11,494 bases of DNA from Euperipatoides rowelli (lineage: Eukaryota > Onychophora > Udeonychophora > Euonychophora > Peripatopsidae): assembly GCA_003024985.2 (NCBI GenBank), contig PXIH01S0009154.1; one strand, 5' to 3'. A program made the translations under genes and the position numbers. Each line of letters starts with the position of its first letter. Position 1 is the first letter of the stretch. Positions 1-8,192 of this stretch are shown here, in pieces. The notes under the pieces were generated by a model. It saw only the letters and a list, made by a program, of their open reading frames with translations. It made no database searches and was not told the origin of the DNA.

Positions 1-1155
1 TATAAATCCTGTACAAGGATGTATAAAAAAGTCTCTTTTTTTTGGTGAGTAATTCAAAAAGATTTTTGAAGTTATATACTTTAAACTTCTCTATTCATGG
101 CAAAATTTTGTGTTTGGATTGATGCATGGAATATTATTAACTAAACATTTCTTAATCTCCAAATAGAATTTCAAAATGGAGGAAACATAATGAAGTCATG
201 ACTAGCATCTGGATCTCAGATATGCATTTTCCTCTAGCCCAAAACCAGCGAGATTTTATCCTTTGGCTACATCAATTTGACGTTATAGGCCGATTTATAT
301 TTTTTATAAACATAGTACAAACTTATGAATATTTATATGTTTAAGATAAAATATTCCAATTTGATGAATTAAACAAATATTTTTAGGTAAAACTAAACGT
401 AAATCAATTATTTAAAAAAAAAAACATCTATAAACCACTTTAAGGTTTTTTTTTAAAACTAATGATTTAGCATATTTTTTGTTAGTCACTTAAATCCCCT
501 GTTAATATATGGGCTTGATAGAGTTAAACACTAAATAAAAATCAATACTTTTTTTTGTAGAAATATCTTTTACATAGATTTCTTTTCTTACTGTGTCAAA
601 ATCTATTATCTTTATTTAGTTTAATAACTTTCATGACAATCTCAATGTTAAGAATATTTTTTATGTATTTTCATTTTAAAAGATATCTAAAGACCGATAT
701 TTTAACTTTTACACAATTTATTTTTATAACACATGCTATCCAATTAAGAAATGTCAGAATTATTTGTACATTGATCTTCTATCGATCTTTGTTCATTTGT
801 CAATATCAGTTGAACAAGATGTAACTGACTTAAAAGACTCAAAGAATATATCAAGACACGTTTTTTTATCCCCTATCATTAAAAATTGAAACTTAAAAAA
901 AAAATTATCTAATCTGAATTCAATAAAACATTAAGTCCACTAAAATACCACCACCTTAAGATAATGCATTAAATGTTTACAGTCAAATTCATTTATACAT
1001 TTAAGTTATTTTTTTAGTGCAATGATAATAACCCAATTTCCATTAATAGAAAAATACTGTTTATTCCAAAGCGTACAAGCTATCAAAAATAACACATTAT
1101 ATTGAATATACTGTATATAAAAAATAGGTTTACTGCATACTTATAGTCTAACGAG
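1..1155. other. AT-rich non-coding flank, nothing recognised
   Basis: This stretch is very AT-rich, with many short A and T runs and stops in all frames. The longest open stretch (633-824, + strand) would encode 63 residues of I/F/L/Y-rich, low-complexity sequence with no motif. I see no RNA gene, no terminal repeats and no protein similarity. It is best read as the intergenic or intronic DNA into which the LINE inserted. Confidence 0.6.
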
Positions 1156-1173
1156 AATAAATGTACATTTCAG
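1156..1173 (+). repeat. LINE target-site duplication, left copy
   Basis: The 18 bp aataaatgtacatttcag here match aataaatgtatattttag at 6623-6640, directly after the A tail of the LINE. The match is 16/18, and both differences are C/T. This is the expected footprint of target-primed reverse transcription, and it places the first base of the element at about 1174. Confidence 0.8.
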
Positions 1174-1174
1174 A

Positions 1175-1182
1175 TGACGTCA
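1175..1182. promoter_or_regulatory. CRE palindrome at the LINE 5' terminus
   Basis: TGACGTCA, the perfect full CREB/ATF consensus palindrome, begins at the second base of the element. The motif identity is exact. That it recruits a CREB/ATF factor and drives the element is inference from its position. Confidence 0.5.
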
Positions 1183-1184
1183 CG

Positions 1185-1209
1185 CCTGGGTGTTCTGAAC
1201 ACAGTCAGG
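1185..1209. repeat. Inverted repeat / hairpin near the LINE 5' end
   Basis: GTGTTC (1190-1195) and GAACAC (1197-1202) are perfectly complementary around a single T. The stem extends through CCTG (1185-1188) and CAGG (1206-1209) after an asymmetric bulge (G on one side, AGT on the other). It could fold in the RNA 5' end or act as a dyad protein-binding site. Function is not known. Confidence 0.5.
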
Positions 1210-1494
1210 GGTTTGCCCATCTGTTAATATATCATGTTATTATATTTATCAAGCTTTTTTTTAATTGAAATGAAGCATGTAATCTTTATGAAGGTATTTT
1301 CTTTCGAGCATTTATTGTAAAAGACTTTAGTTTTGCTTTATTTGCTGGCAAAATAGCATTTATAATCACGGTTGCTGGTTTAAAATGTTACGACATTCTA
1401 TTTGTTTCCCAGAGTGCTGTGTGCACATGCAAGACTTCGTAATAGAAAAGCCTGTAGCTTGCTGGTGTGTGGTATACTATCTGGCTGGTTAATT

Positions 1495-2457
1495 ATGGAT
1501 TCAGGAGCATCTTTATTTCCTGTTAGTCGCTTAAAGGATGCAATTATTCACAATTTCAATGGTTATGCGTCGTTAATTGATGTTTTGGACTCTTGTGGTT
1601 TATTGGCTCAGTTAGAGGAATACACTCGACTCAACATTCCTACTTATCACTTCATGGCATTTCGGACTGAAGAGGCCATGGTTGCTTTTAAAAAGGTATT
1701 TTCTAAATGTGGTGATAACTTTGTGCTTTATGCGAGTGCAATTACTAATTCGAATGTGATTAAGAAATCTGCATTATGGATGCCGGTCTGGACAATGTTG
1801 GTGGAGCTCGCTAATATTTTTCAGCAATATGGAAAGATTACAACGCTTACTCCAACTGTCACAAAGCTGAATGACCAGGTTTTTTTCTCAACCACCTCTG
1901 TTTATGTGAACTTTCAGATTGATCAGAGGGGTATCAATAGCTGACCTCCCTTACTCTATTAAATCCAAAACTAATTTAAAGGGCTGGCTCTCCATGAGGG
2001 GGTGGGACCCAGTGTTTTTCAGATGTAAAAGTGTGAGGGCATGCCCTTACAGGTGGTGCTCCTCTTGTCACTCTCTTCAAGTTAAAAGACAACATTCGTG
2101 CATTGTTTCATACAGTAATGTGGTAAAGCATAATGGTAGGAATGGGGCGCACTCTGAGACATTATTAGGAGGATGGTTAGAGTATGGATCAAGTGGCTGG
2201 AGATATTGATAATGTGTCTGTACCCAAACTCAGAAGGATGAGGACCTGCAGTTGCAGATGGCTTTCTCACAGTCATGGGACAGACATGTGTGCCTGAGTC
2301 TTCTTGTAACCAAATGTTTTCAATTCCGGATGAGCCAAAGGAAGGGCAGAGTGTGAGCCATTTGGTAGGAGATCAAAAAGTTATGGATGATTCTCAAACT
2401 CGGCACATTTTGGATTCTCAGTTACAATTATCGCAAATTGCAGCCAGATTTGGTTAA
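1495..2457 (+). pseudogene. LINE ORF1 remnant (presumed RNA-binding protein)
   Basis: The first in-frame ATG is at 1495, inside an open frame running from 1402 to 1944. The frame shifts near 1915-1925, where the sequence reads on as ..RGVSIADLPYSIKSKTNLKG. to 2209, and shifts again near 2180-2280. The last open piece reads MDDSQTRHILDSQLQLSQIA up to a stop at 2455-2457. A Cys-rich stretch, FRCKSVRACP then WCSSC (about 2016-2075), sits where L1/Tx1-type ORF1 proteins carry a zinc knuckle, but the spacing is damaged and no clean CCHC can be read. The position 5' of the endonuclease/RT ORF is the main argument for ORF1. In this family the ORF1 protein binds the element RNA and forms the ribonucleoprotein particle. 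The exact end is uncertain and could reach about 2583. Confidence 0.6.
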
Positions 2458-2556
2458 TCTGTCTTATTTTCAAGGTGATGGTGGTACTCAGGTAGAGAGG
2501 ACTCAGCTGATTTTCAGGGTATTGGGGATGTGCAGAATTTTCAGGAACATTATGAA

Positions 2557-2569
2557 GGGGGGGGGGGGG
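2557..2569 (+). repeat. Poly-G run, 13 nt
   Basis: Thirteen uninterrupted G just after the last ORF1-like frame of the LINE. It is one of six such runs in the window. Confidence 0.9.
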
Positions 2570-2973
2570 AGAGTGAAAAGCTAAAGCTTGATGGCTAGTA
2601 TAATGTATTTTCGTTTTCAGCTTATTTTTTCTGTATAGCGTATTGAATACTTTTCAAGGTGTTTTAAGTATTTGTATGCTATTTGTGGTTTTTCATGAGG
2701 GTTTTGGCATAATGTTATTTCAGAGTGGGTTGGGACTATGGCTGCTTTTGCCTTTATTTTAGAGGATTCACTGTAGTGGGGTCTAGTGCTGTTTTCATTT
2801 TGTGGGGCATTATTGTTACAATACCTATATGCAATTTATATTATGCTGTTCTTCTTTTGGATTACACAATGGTTTTGGGTGCATTCATGGGGGGGACTTG
2901 TGGGGTGGTGTAGAAAGTTTATACCAAAGTTGCACAGCAATTACAACCTCAGAAGGAGGCAAGGCTTTTTTTT

Positions 2974-2986
2974 GGGGGGGGGGGGG
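2974..2986 (+). repeat. Poly-G run, 13 nt
   Basis: Thirteen G preceded by eight T in the inter-ORF region of the LINE. Confidence 0.9.
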
Positions 2987-3272
2987 AGTTGTTATAAAGG
3001 CTCTCTGGCCCTTTTTCTTTTTGGATTAATTTTTGCATTTTTTTATTTTATATATTGTTTGCTTTTTATGTTATTGCAAGTCCTTTTGCTTCTATAATTT
3101 TAATTTTGATGTTTTTATTTTATCTTATACCTTGCATGTTAGTGAATTTGTTAGGTTTGATTTTCATGTTCCTGAATATTCAGGGCATGAATACTTTTCT
3201 GAAATTTTTACTTTTGCATCAAATTAACTTTTGTATGGTGCAAGAGTCTAAGCTATCTTCCCTCAAGAAGAA

Positions 3273-3284
3273 GGGGGGGGGGGG
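3273..3284 (+). repeat. Poly-G run, 12 nt
   Basis: Twelve G inside the endonuclease remnant, shortly after the QESK block. Confidence 0.9.
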
Positions 3285-3559
3285 TGCTAGTGTTTTTTTT
3301 GAAAAGTAGTATTATGCTTTCCAGGGTAATGCTTTAAGATCTTGTAGAGGTGTCCTTATTTTGGTCTCTAGGCACCTTTTAATATCTAATTTGGTATTAA
3401 TTAAATCACTCTCTAGGTATTTATTGATTTCTTTTATTTATAGAACGTATAAATTTGTGCTTGTTAATTATTATGCCCCACATTTATTGAAACAATAGGA
3501 TTTTGTTTCAAGAAATTTTCCTTCGTATCCTGAGGGGTTATGACTTTTTGGTTAGTGAA

Positions 3560-3572
3560 GGGGGGGGGGGGG
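3560..3572 (+). repeat. Poly-G run, 13 nt, in the GDFN block
   Basis: Thirteen G that end in the first base of the Asp codon of GDFN. They read as four Gly where the family usually has one or two, so the run seems to have grown from a native GG-coding site while keeping frame. Confidence 0.9.
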
Positions 3573-3802
3573 ATTTTAATTATCAATATTTGCTTGGTAA
3601 TAGGGTTATTATTTCCTTGCTTAATGTGTTAGGGTTGGACAATGCTTGGTTGGCTGGTCTACAGGATGCCCCTACCCATTTTTCAGCGGTCTCCAATGTG
3701 CTGGATTCTTCTTTTTTTGTATCTGTGCAGCTTATTGCTAAATCTCAGTTTTCTATTATTCCAGTAGATTTTTTTGACCATGCTGCATTGATTTTTCAGA
3801 CA

Positions 3803-4400
3803 GACTGTGGTCAGGCTGGGACTATTACTGTATATAGCTGCAGTGCCTCCCCCTTTCATTTCACCTAAGGTCTCTTTCAGTGAGTTATTTGTTTCAGATG
3901 CATATATTTTGGCACGTCAATTTTTGGTTAAAAACTTTAGTTTACAGAATTATTTTTCTTTTAAGAGTGAATTGACCTCTCTTATTCTTAGGTCTGCCAG
4001 TGAGTACAAGGAGGCATGCTGGCAGGATTGTTGAGCTTGAGATGGCTCTGAGCCACATGTGAAATATTGATCGACAAAAGGGTGCCTTTTTATAGGGCTT
4101 GTGCAAGACAGTATATGACCTTATGTAGGCGGCAAAGTGATAGGCAGTAGTTTATGCTAAGGAAGGAGATTATAGCGTCACAGGGTGAGATGTCTTCCTT
4201 GATTACTTCCCGTTTTTCAGGAAGAATGTGGATTTTCCAGTATCTTATTTATTTTGATGGTGACCACAATCTTACTGGCCTATCTTTGATTAATTATGTT
4301 TATGGTGTTTTTCTGAAGTCTACCAGTCCAATGCGTCTCTTAATACTGACTTGGATATGCTTGTGTACTTTCCGATTCACTCTGATTTAGATGATAAGTA
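3803..4400 (+). other. ORF2 linker between endonuclease and RT (decayed)
   Basis: The reading frame changes repeatedly here. Fragments such as RIVELEMALS (about 4024-4053) and LDDKYNFIISEADVSLAISQ (4386 onward) resemble the linker and the N-terminal approach to the RT in L1-like ORF2 proteins, where an 'I..EV..AI..L' block precedes the SPG.DG motif. Stops are frequent. No separate function is visible. Confidence 0.5.
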
Positions 4401-5450
4401 CAATTTTATCATTTCTGAGGCAGATGTATCACTGGCTATCTCACAGCTTAATAATCATAGCTCCCGGGGCTGGATGTTATTTCGACTCCGATGTTTAAGA
4501 TTTTTCTAATATTTTTGTGCCCAATTTACTTTATCTTTACAATGTTTGGCTGAATACTCTTTTTATGTATATCTAGTTGGTCCATTCATATCTGATTCTT
4601 CACAAAAAAAAAATTTAGAGCTTGGTCACCCTCTCACAATACAGAATGTTAGGCCTATTAACATTCAAAGCATGGACACAAAGATTTTTGCTAGAGTTCT
4701 TAACCATAAACTGGGTGCTGTTATAGATTCTATGGTTGCACCTGTTCATTTGGCTGTCAAAGGGAGGACCATCCATGTGTCCATTAACATATAGTAGCAG
4801 GTTGTCCATATAGTTAAAAAAAATAAGTTGAATGATTTGGCCATTATTTTTTTAGATGTACACAAAGCGTTTGACTTTGTCAATCATCATTACTTGGCAA
4901 CTCAAATTTTGCGTCACTTTGGTGCCTCTAACCTTCCAAGGGGTTTACTTAATTATATTTGTAACATATCTGTGTCTATTAAGTTGCATTATAATTTTTC
5001 TGTTAGGCTAGGGTTACTCAGGGTTTCCCCCTGAGCACCAATCTCTTTGGCATCTACATTGATCAGTTGATTAGAGATATACTTGCTCTTGACCTTTGGA
5101 TTTGTTACCCTCTCTCAATAGATTTTTTTCTGTAATGGCTTATGTCGATGACATCACTGTGGTTGTTCGTGGGAGGCATAACATAGAGAGAGTGATGTGA
5201 ACAGTGCATTCTTTTGCGGAAGTTACTGGCTCAGTGTTCAATGAAGACTAGACACACATTTGGTATCCTGCTCTTACAGGTGTTTGGATGAATATGGGAA
5301 GTGTGCTCTGGGGCCTTTCCTGGGAATCCCCTGTCCTTTTGTAGGGGTTTCATGAGTTTGAGGCTCCAGAGTAACATGGTTGAGTATTTTCTTTATGTGA
5401 AGACTCAGATCAGTGGCAAGTATCTGTCTTTAGCTACTAAGTAAAAATTG
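4400..5450 (+). pseudogene. ORF2 reverse transcriptase domain (decayed)
   Basis: RT blocks appear in the expected order. They are a PGLD block (4464-4475; usual form SPG.DG), RPINIQSMDTKIFARVL (from 4651), GRTIHVSINI (about 4762-4791), motif A IIFLDVHKAFDFVNH with its catalytic Asp at 4855-4857, and motif B QGFPLSTNLF (from 5019). Motif C MAYVDDITVVV has YVDD at 5141-5152, and a GSVFNEDKT-like block follows (about 5230, frame ends at TAG). Both Asp residues of YVDD are intact. Motifs A, B and C lie in different frames, and stops fall at 4792, 5133 and 5198. Motif D and thumb remnants (PFLGIP at about 5319) follow. The RPI..D.KI block is characteristic of the L1/Tx1 group rather than Jockey or CR1. 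Confidence 0.85.
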
Positions 5451-6415
5451 TAAATGTTTATTTGATGACTAAGCTTTACTATTATGCCCCGCATTTTGCA
5501 TTTAGAAAAAAAAAATTGTTGACAGGTTGTATTCTAAAGTCCATGCTATTTTATGGGGTACTAGGCTTGTGCCTATTGCTCATTTACAGCTATCCAAGCC
5601 TGTCAGACAGGGGGTCTGTGGCTTCTTGAAGTCAATTATTTGTTTGAAGTTATCAGAGCTAACTTGTTTTTGTCTTTTTTAAAGTATGCACAGTCTCTGA
5701 ATTTTATTGAAGAGGTCACACCAACTGATACTCCACCACCTATGGTGGTGGAGCCTGCCTGTCTTGAGATTTTGAGGCTTAGTTTGCTAAATTTGGCTGA
5801 TTTTTAAATTTACAATAAATTATGGGGGGGGGGGGTAAGTTTCGTTATAAAAGCTAAATTGGGCTTGTACATGAAGACTACCAGGCTTTGGTACTGGCTC
5901 TGATTTACCCTACTCATAGAATTTTTAGGGCTTATTATGTTAGTCCCATCATTTATGACTTTGCGTTTAGGCTCTTGAATGAGTCAATTTTATGAGGGAT
6001 GTTTTAATCTCCCGTTATAATTTTCAGGTGCAGGACCTTTGTCCGTTTTGTAATTTTCAAGAGTCAATTTTTCATTTGCTGATTGTGTGAGGGCATTTTA
6101 CGGATTTGCGTAGGCAAATTACTCAATTAGTGCATATTTGTCTTTCTCATAACACTATTTATGATTTAGTTTGATCTTTAATGTTGCAAAAGGATGTTTT
6201 GCATTTTGTGTTTCTTTTTCTGTTTGTTCTCTGGAAAATTAGAAATTTTTGTATTTTTCTTTACACCCTTGGCAATATTTTGAGTTGCAAGTGTTTCAAC
6301 TTGTATGACATGATTTTAAGTCTTTGCAGCGTGTTATTTTGAATAAGAAATGGAAAAATAGTGTACTTTATAATTATTTTGCGCATTTTATAGCTGATGC
6401 TCTTTACATCTGAGT
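5450..6415 (+). pseudogene. ORF2 C-terminal region with Cys/His motif (decayed)
   Basis: ILWGTRLVPIAHLQLSKPVRQG (about 5547-5612) matches the 'W....r.....L..P...GG' block that follows the thumb in L1/Tx1 proteins. Near the end LCPFCNFQESIFHLL gives Cys codons at 6040-6042 and 6049-6051 and a His at 6073-6075. The position expected to hold the last Cys reads TGA (6088-6090), one base from a Cys codon. A 12-nt G run (5824-5835) interrupts the stretch between. The terminal part (VLWKIRNFCIFLYT, about 6229) also fits the family. Confidence 0.65.
5824..5835 (+). repeat. Poly-G run, 12 nt
   Basis: Twelve G in the C-terminal part of ORF2. Confidence 0.9.
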
Positions 6416-6583
6416 TCTAGGTGAGCTTTAGGGGGCTAGGGTTAGAATGCCTGATCCTTGGGGGTTTTTTTTTCTCATAGGCTTGTTTGATGTCTTTTTG
6501 TGGGTCTGGTATTTATTTGTTTCTTGTTTGGCCTGGGCGGTCTATGTTTGTTTATACTTTGTTTGTGTTTTGCTATTTTTATC

Positions 6584-6589
6584 AATAAA
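6584..6589 (+). promoter_or_regulatory. Polyadenylation signal of the LINE
   Basis: AATAAA lies about 24 bases before the A tail, at the normal distance for a eukaryotic cleavage and polyadenylation signal. It is in sense with both ORFs. Confidence 0.7.
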
Positions 6590-6594
6590 GTATT

Positions 6595-6607
6595 AGGGGC
6601 AACCCCT
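6595..6607 (+). repeat. 3'-terminal hairpin of the LINE
   Basis: AGGGG (6595-6599) and CCCCT (6603-6607) are perfectly complementary around a CAA loop. The hairpin sits between AATAAA and the A tail. In several LINE families the RT recognises a 3'-terminal stem-loop of the RNA; this one is in the right place, but the role here is inference. Confidence 0.55.
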
Positions 6608-6622
6608 TTTTTAAAAAAAAAT

Positions 6623-6640
6623 AATAAATGTATATTTTAG
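6623..6640 (+). repeat. LINE target-site duplication, right copy
   Basis: aataaatgtatattttag repeats 1156-1173 with two C/T differences and directly follows the A tail. Together the two copies delimit the insertion. Confidence 0.8.
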
Positions 6641-6938
6641 CCCAGTGTATTTATTAATAAAAACATTGGTTTTAATGTAAACATACATTTTTAGAACTTT
6701 GTGATATTAATTTAGTTAAATTAATTTATAAATCATGTAATTTTTAAAATATAAGTTTATATCAAAATCAAAACTAATTTAAAATGCACATCTGAAATAC
6801 TATTGTAAATTTAGTGAATTGTTATTTGATTTATTTTATTTATAAATTTCTGATTACTATTGTTATTCTTCTTATCTGGTTGATCAATATCAGTGTTATG
6901 TTATTTTACAAAACTAATGATGAATAAAAAACAATATC
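6641..6938. other. AT-rich spacer, nothing recognised
   Basis: This is the host-like, AT-rich DNA between the LINE and the LTR element. There is no open frame of note and no repeat structure I can support. The start of the 5' LTR is poorly defined, so the last 40-50 bases could belong to the LTR element. Confidence 0.5.
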
Positions 6939-7149
6939 TGTAGCTATATATATTTATATACCATAGAGTAAATTGGCTACTGCATTCACGTTTTGTAAAA
7001 TGTATATACTGTACAGAGATACGAATATCGTTATCCTTGCTGTTACTTTAAATATTCTTATGCTGAAGTTACCTTATTTACTTATATAAATATGTTTACT
7101 TTATACCTGCCCATGTTTCCTCAATTCCACTATGCATATAAACTCAACA
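6939..7149 (+). repeat. 5' LTR of the copia element
   Basis: 6994-7149 aligns with 9826-9979 with about 14 substitutions and one 2-bp indel by hand count. The repeat ends in ..CAACA directly before the primer-binding site. Upstream of 6994 the similarity is weak. TG at 6939 gives about the right length (211 versus 204 bp), but the true left edge may lie elsewhere or be rearranged. Confidence 0.7.
7083..7090 (+). promoter_or_regulatory. TATA box in the 5' LTR
   Basis: TATATAAA lies in the part of the LTR that is conserved between both copies (the 3' LTR counterpart is 9915-9922), about 60 bases before the LTR end. Its position suits a U3 promoter that starts transcription close to the LTR 3' edge. 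Confidence 0.5.
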
Positions 7150-7150
7150 A

Positions 7151-7166
7151 GGTTTATGGACTCAGG
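7151..7166 (+). other. Primer-binding site, copia type (initiator tRNA-Met internal)
   Basis: ggtttatggactcagg starts one base after the LTR. It resembles the complement of the anticodon stem-loop of initiator tRNA-Met (ggttatgggcccag), which the Drosophila copia element uses as an internal tRNA fragment primer. One extra T and a few mismatches fit decay. A normal 3'-end tRNA match is not evident. Confidence 0.55.
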
Positions 7167-7246
7167 CCAAAACTAAATCAGCCCTGTCAAGTCTACTTAG
7201 TGAAATAAAAACTAATCTAAATCGAACGATAGAATCGAGTAAAAGA

Positions 7247-8192
7247 ATGTAGGAAAATAAAAGTTTAATCAGCAAATTAAACGGGACAAACTACTCATCA
7301 TAGTCCTAACAGATGAATATGATACTAATTGACAATGACTTGTGGCAAACAATAGAGCCAGGGGAAACAAGGCTAAGTGATGATGAGAAAGACGATGTTA
7401 AACAAAATTACACCTTGAGACAAGGAAAATGTTTAGCAAAAATTGTGCTTTCTATCTGTGATGAATATTAGGCATCTGAACTCAGCAAAGGAAGTTTGGA
7501 TAGAATTAGAAAGACTTTATGCCCCCAGAGACAGTAAATTTAGAATCGTACAATTATGGAGAAAGTTACACTCCCAAGCCTTCAATGATTAAGACTCTAT
7601 GGAAAGCTATTTAGGGCAAATAAATTTAACTGTAGCAGAACTAAAGAATATTGGAGATAATATTGAAGATAGAGATCTAGCGATGACAATCTTATGCGGC
7701 CTACCTGATGATTGGGACACAGTAGAGTCAGCCCTATGTTACCTACCTGAGGTAGACTTCATGTGCACTACAATAAAAAGAAGATTGATCACGGAATATT
7801 AAAGATGCTCTGAAAATAATAAAATTAAACAGATGGCTATGTTTATAAGGCCAAATATTGATAAGATATCAGCCAAAGAAAAAAAATATTATCGCAATAA
7901 AACAGACATTCAATGTTTTAAATGCAGAGGTACAGGACATTTTTCTAAAGACTGTCCATCAAAAACTAAAATAATAAAAAGCTACAATAAAAAATCATTT
8001 CTAACAGCTGATATGAATGCGAACTGTGGCACAATTATTGAAAATGATAATATCTGGATTATCGACTCAGGCGCAACACAGCACATGACGCCGAATAAAA
8101 ACTATTTTACAACACTGAATGAAAATATTGCCATTGAAAATATTTTGATGGCAGATGATCTACAACTCCAGCCACAGGAAAAAGCACAGTAA
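7247..8192 (+). pseudogene. copia gag and protease region (decayed)
   Basis: A candidate start ATG at 7247 is followed at once by TAG. The frame then reads KLNGTNYSS, TAG (7301), S, TAA (7307), QMNMILIDNDLWQTIEPGE, the usual N-terminal copia gag block with a stop at the usual Trp. A frameshift near 7460-7470 leads into SAKEVWIELERLYAPRDSKF. Stops follow at 7590 and 7800. LCGLPDDWDTVESAL is the typical mid-gag block. A CCHC zinc knuckle, CFKCRGTGHFSKDC (7914-7955; C-x2-C-x4-H-x4-C), is intact and would bind genomic RNA. The protease active-site block IIDSGATQHM follows with its catalytic Asp at 8064-8066. The frame is then lost near 8160, just before the usual TGKS-like strand. Confidence 0.85.

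Larger units (their letters stand above)
1174..1494 (+). promoter_or_regulatory. LINE 5' UTR / presumed internal promoter region
   Basis: This is the segment between the left target duplication and the first in-frame ATG of ORF1 (1495). The first 40 bp are clearly more GC-rich than the flank and hold a CRE palindrome and a hairpin-forming inverted repeat. The rest returns to AT-rich sequence. LINEs must carry their own promoter downstream of the transcription start, so this is where it should lie. No promoter activity can be shown from sequence alone. Confidence 0.55.
2458..3165 (+). other. T/G-rich inter-ORF region of the LINE
   Basis: About 0.7 kb between the last ORF1-like frame and the first credible ORF2 methionine. 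The + strand is rich in T and G, with short overlapping open frames of F/L/G/V-rich sequence (2725-2913, 2786-3097, 2802-3029) that show no motif. It holds two 13-nt G runs (2557-2569 and 2974-2986) and a 7-nt G run at 2889-2895. It may be non-coding spacer, the ruined C-terminus of ORF1, or both. Nothing else is recognisable. Confidence 0.45.
3166..3802 (+). pseudogene. ORF2 APE-type endonuclease domain (decayed)
   Basis: The endonuclease blocks are readable in order. They are NIQGM (3175-3189), QESK with the catalytic-type Glu at 3244-3246, CRGVLILVSRH (about 3340-3370), VNYYAPH (3463-3483), GDFN with the Asp at 3572-3574 and Asn at 3578-3580, the block LDNAWLAG...THFSA, LD, and FFDHAALIF with the Asp-His pair at 3776-3781. 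Family members usually have S before DHA; here it is F. At least two frame changes (between 3300 and 3340, and between 3484 and 3503) plus a stop at 3496 break it. The glycine pair before DFN has become a 13-nt G run that still reads in frame as four glycines. Confidence 0.8.
3166..6415 (+). pseudogene. LINE ORF2 remnant: endonuclease-reverse transcriptase polyprotein
   Basis: A decayed ORF2 that once encoded an APE-type endonuclease (about 3166-3802), a linker (3803-4400), a reverse transcriptase (about 4400-5450) and a C-terminal region with a Cys/His motif (about 5450-6090). It is spread over all three frames with many stops. ATG 3166 is the most sensible start because MFLNIQGMN follows directly and LINE endonucleases begin with such an N.QG block; ATG 3136 in the same frame is an alternative. 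The protein would nick target DNA and prime cDNA synthesis on the nick. The end is set loosely, just before the 3' UTR. Length is close to that of a typical L1/Tx1 ORF2 (about 3.2 kb). Confidence 0.82.
1174..6622 (+). mobile_element. Full-length but decayed L1/Tx1-like LINE retrotransposon
   Basis: A 5.45-kb non-LTR retrotransposon in sense orientation. In order it contains a 5' UTR, ORF1, an inter-ORF spacer, and ORF2 with an APE-type endonuclease (QESK, GDFN, DHA), a reverse transcriptase (RPI..D.KI, LDVHKAFD, QG.PLS, YVDD) and a C-terminal Cys/His motif. The 3' end has AATAAA, a small hairpin and a 9-nt A tail. An 18-bp target-site duplication brackets it, so the copy is probably not 5'-truncated. 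The RPI block, the two-ORF layout and the APE endonuclease point to the L1/Tx1 superfamily; the exact clade cannot be set by eye. Both ORFs carry many stops and frameshifts, so the copy is dead. Its + strand is T- and G-rich and A-poor, unlike the A-rich copia element downstream. Confidence 0.88.
6416..6622 (+). other. LINE 3' UTR with A tail
   Basis: A T/G-rich, non-coding tail follows the last ORF2-like frame and ends in AATAAA, a G/C hairpin, a run of T and nine A (6613-6621). The right target duplication begins immediately after. Such a tail is where the element's own RT would start reverse transcription. Confidence 0.65.

Noticed and set aside
633-824. 63-codon open frame on the + strand
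   Set aside because: F/I/L/Y-rich low-complexity translation typical of AT-rich DNA, with no motif, no neighbours and no splice or promoter context.
1402-1494. N-terminal 31 codons of the ORF1 frame as part of the protein
   Set aside because: This upstream stretch begins with TTG, which is not a normal eukaryotic start. The first ATG in the frame is at 1495, and the upstream part has no recognisable features.
2082-2276. 64-codon open frame on the minus strand
   Set aside because: It lies antisense to the LINE ORF1 remnant and has no motif.
2725-3029. Possible membrane protein (hydrophobic open frames in the LINE inter-ORF region)
   Set aside because: Three overlapping short frames all look hydrophobic because the strand is T-rich, and none has an ATG context or a conserved block.
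4615-4809. 64-codon open frame on the minus strand
   Set aside because: It is antisense to the reverse transcriptase RPI block, which explains the sequence on the + strand.
7247-8192. Programmed stop readthrough or recoding in gag
   Set aside because: Stops fall at ordinary sense positions (for example at a conserved Trp) together with frameshifts throughout the element, which fits random decay rather than one regulated site.
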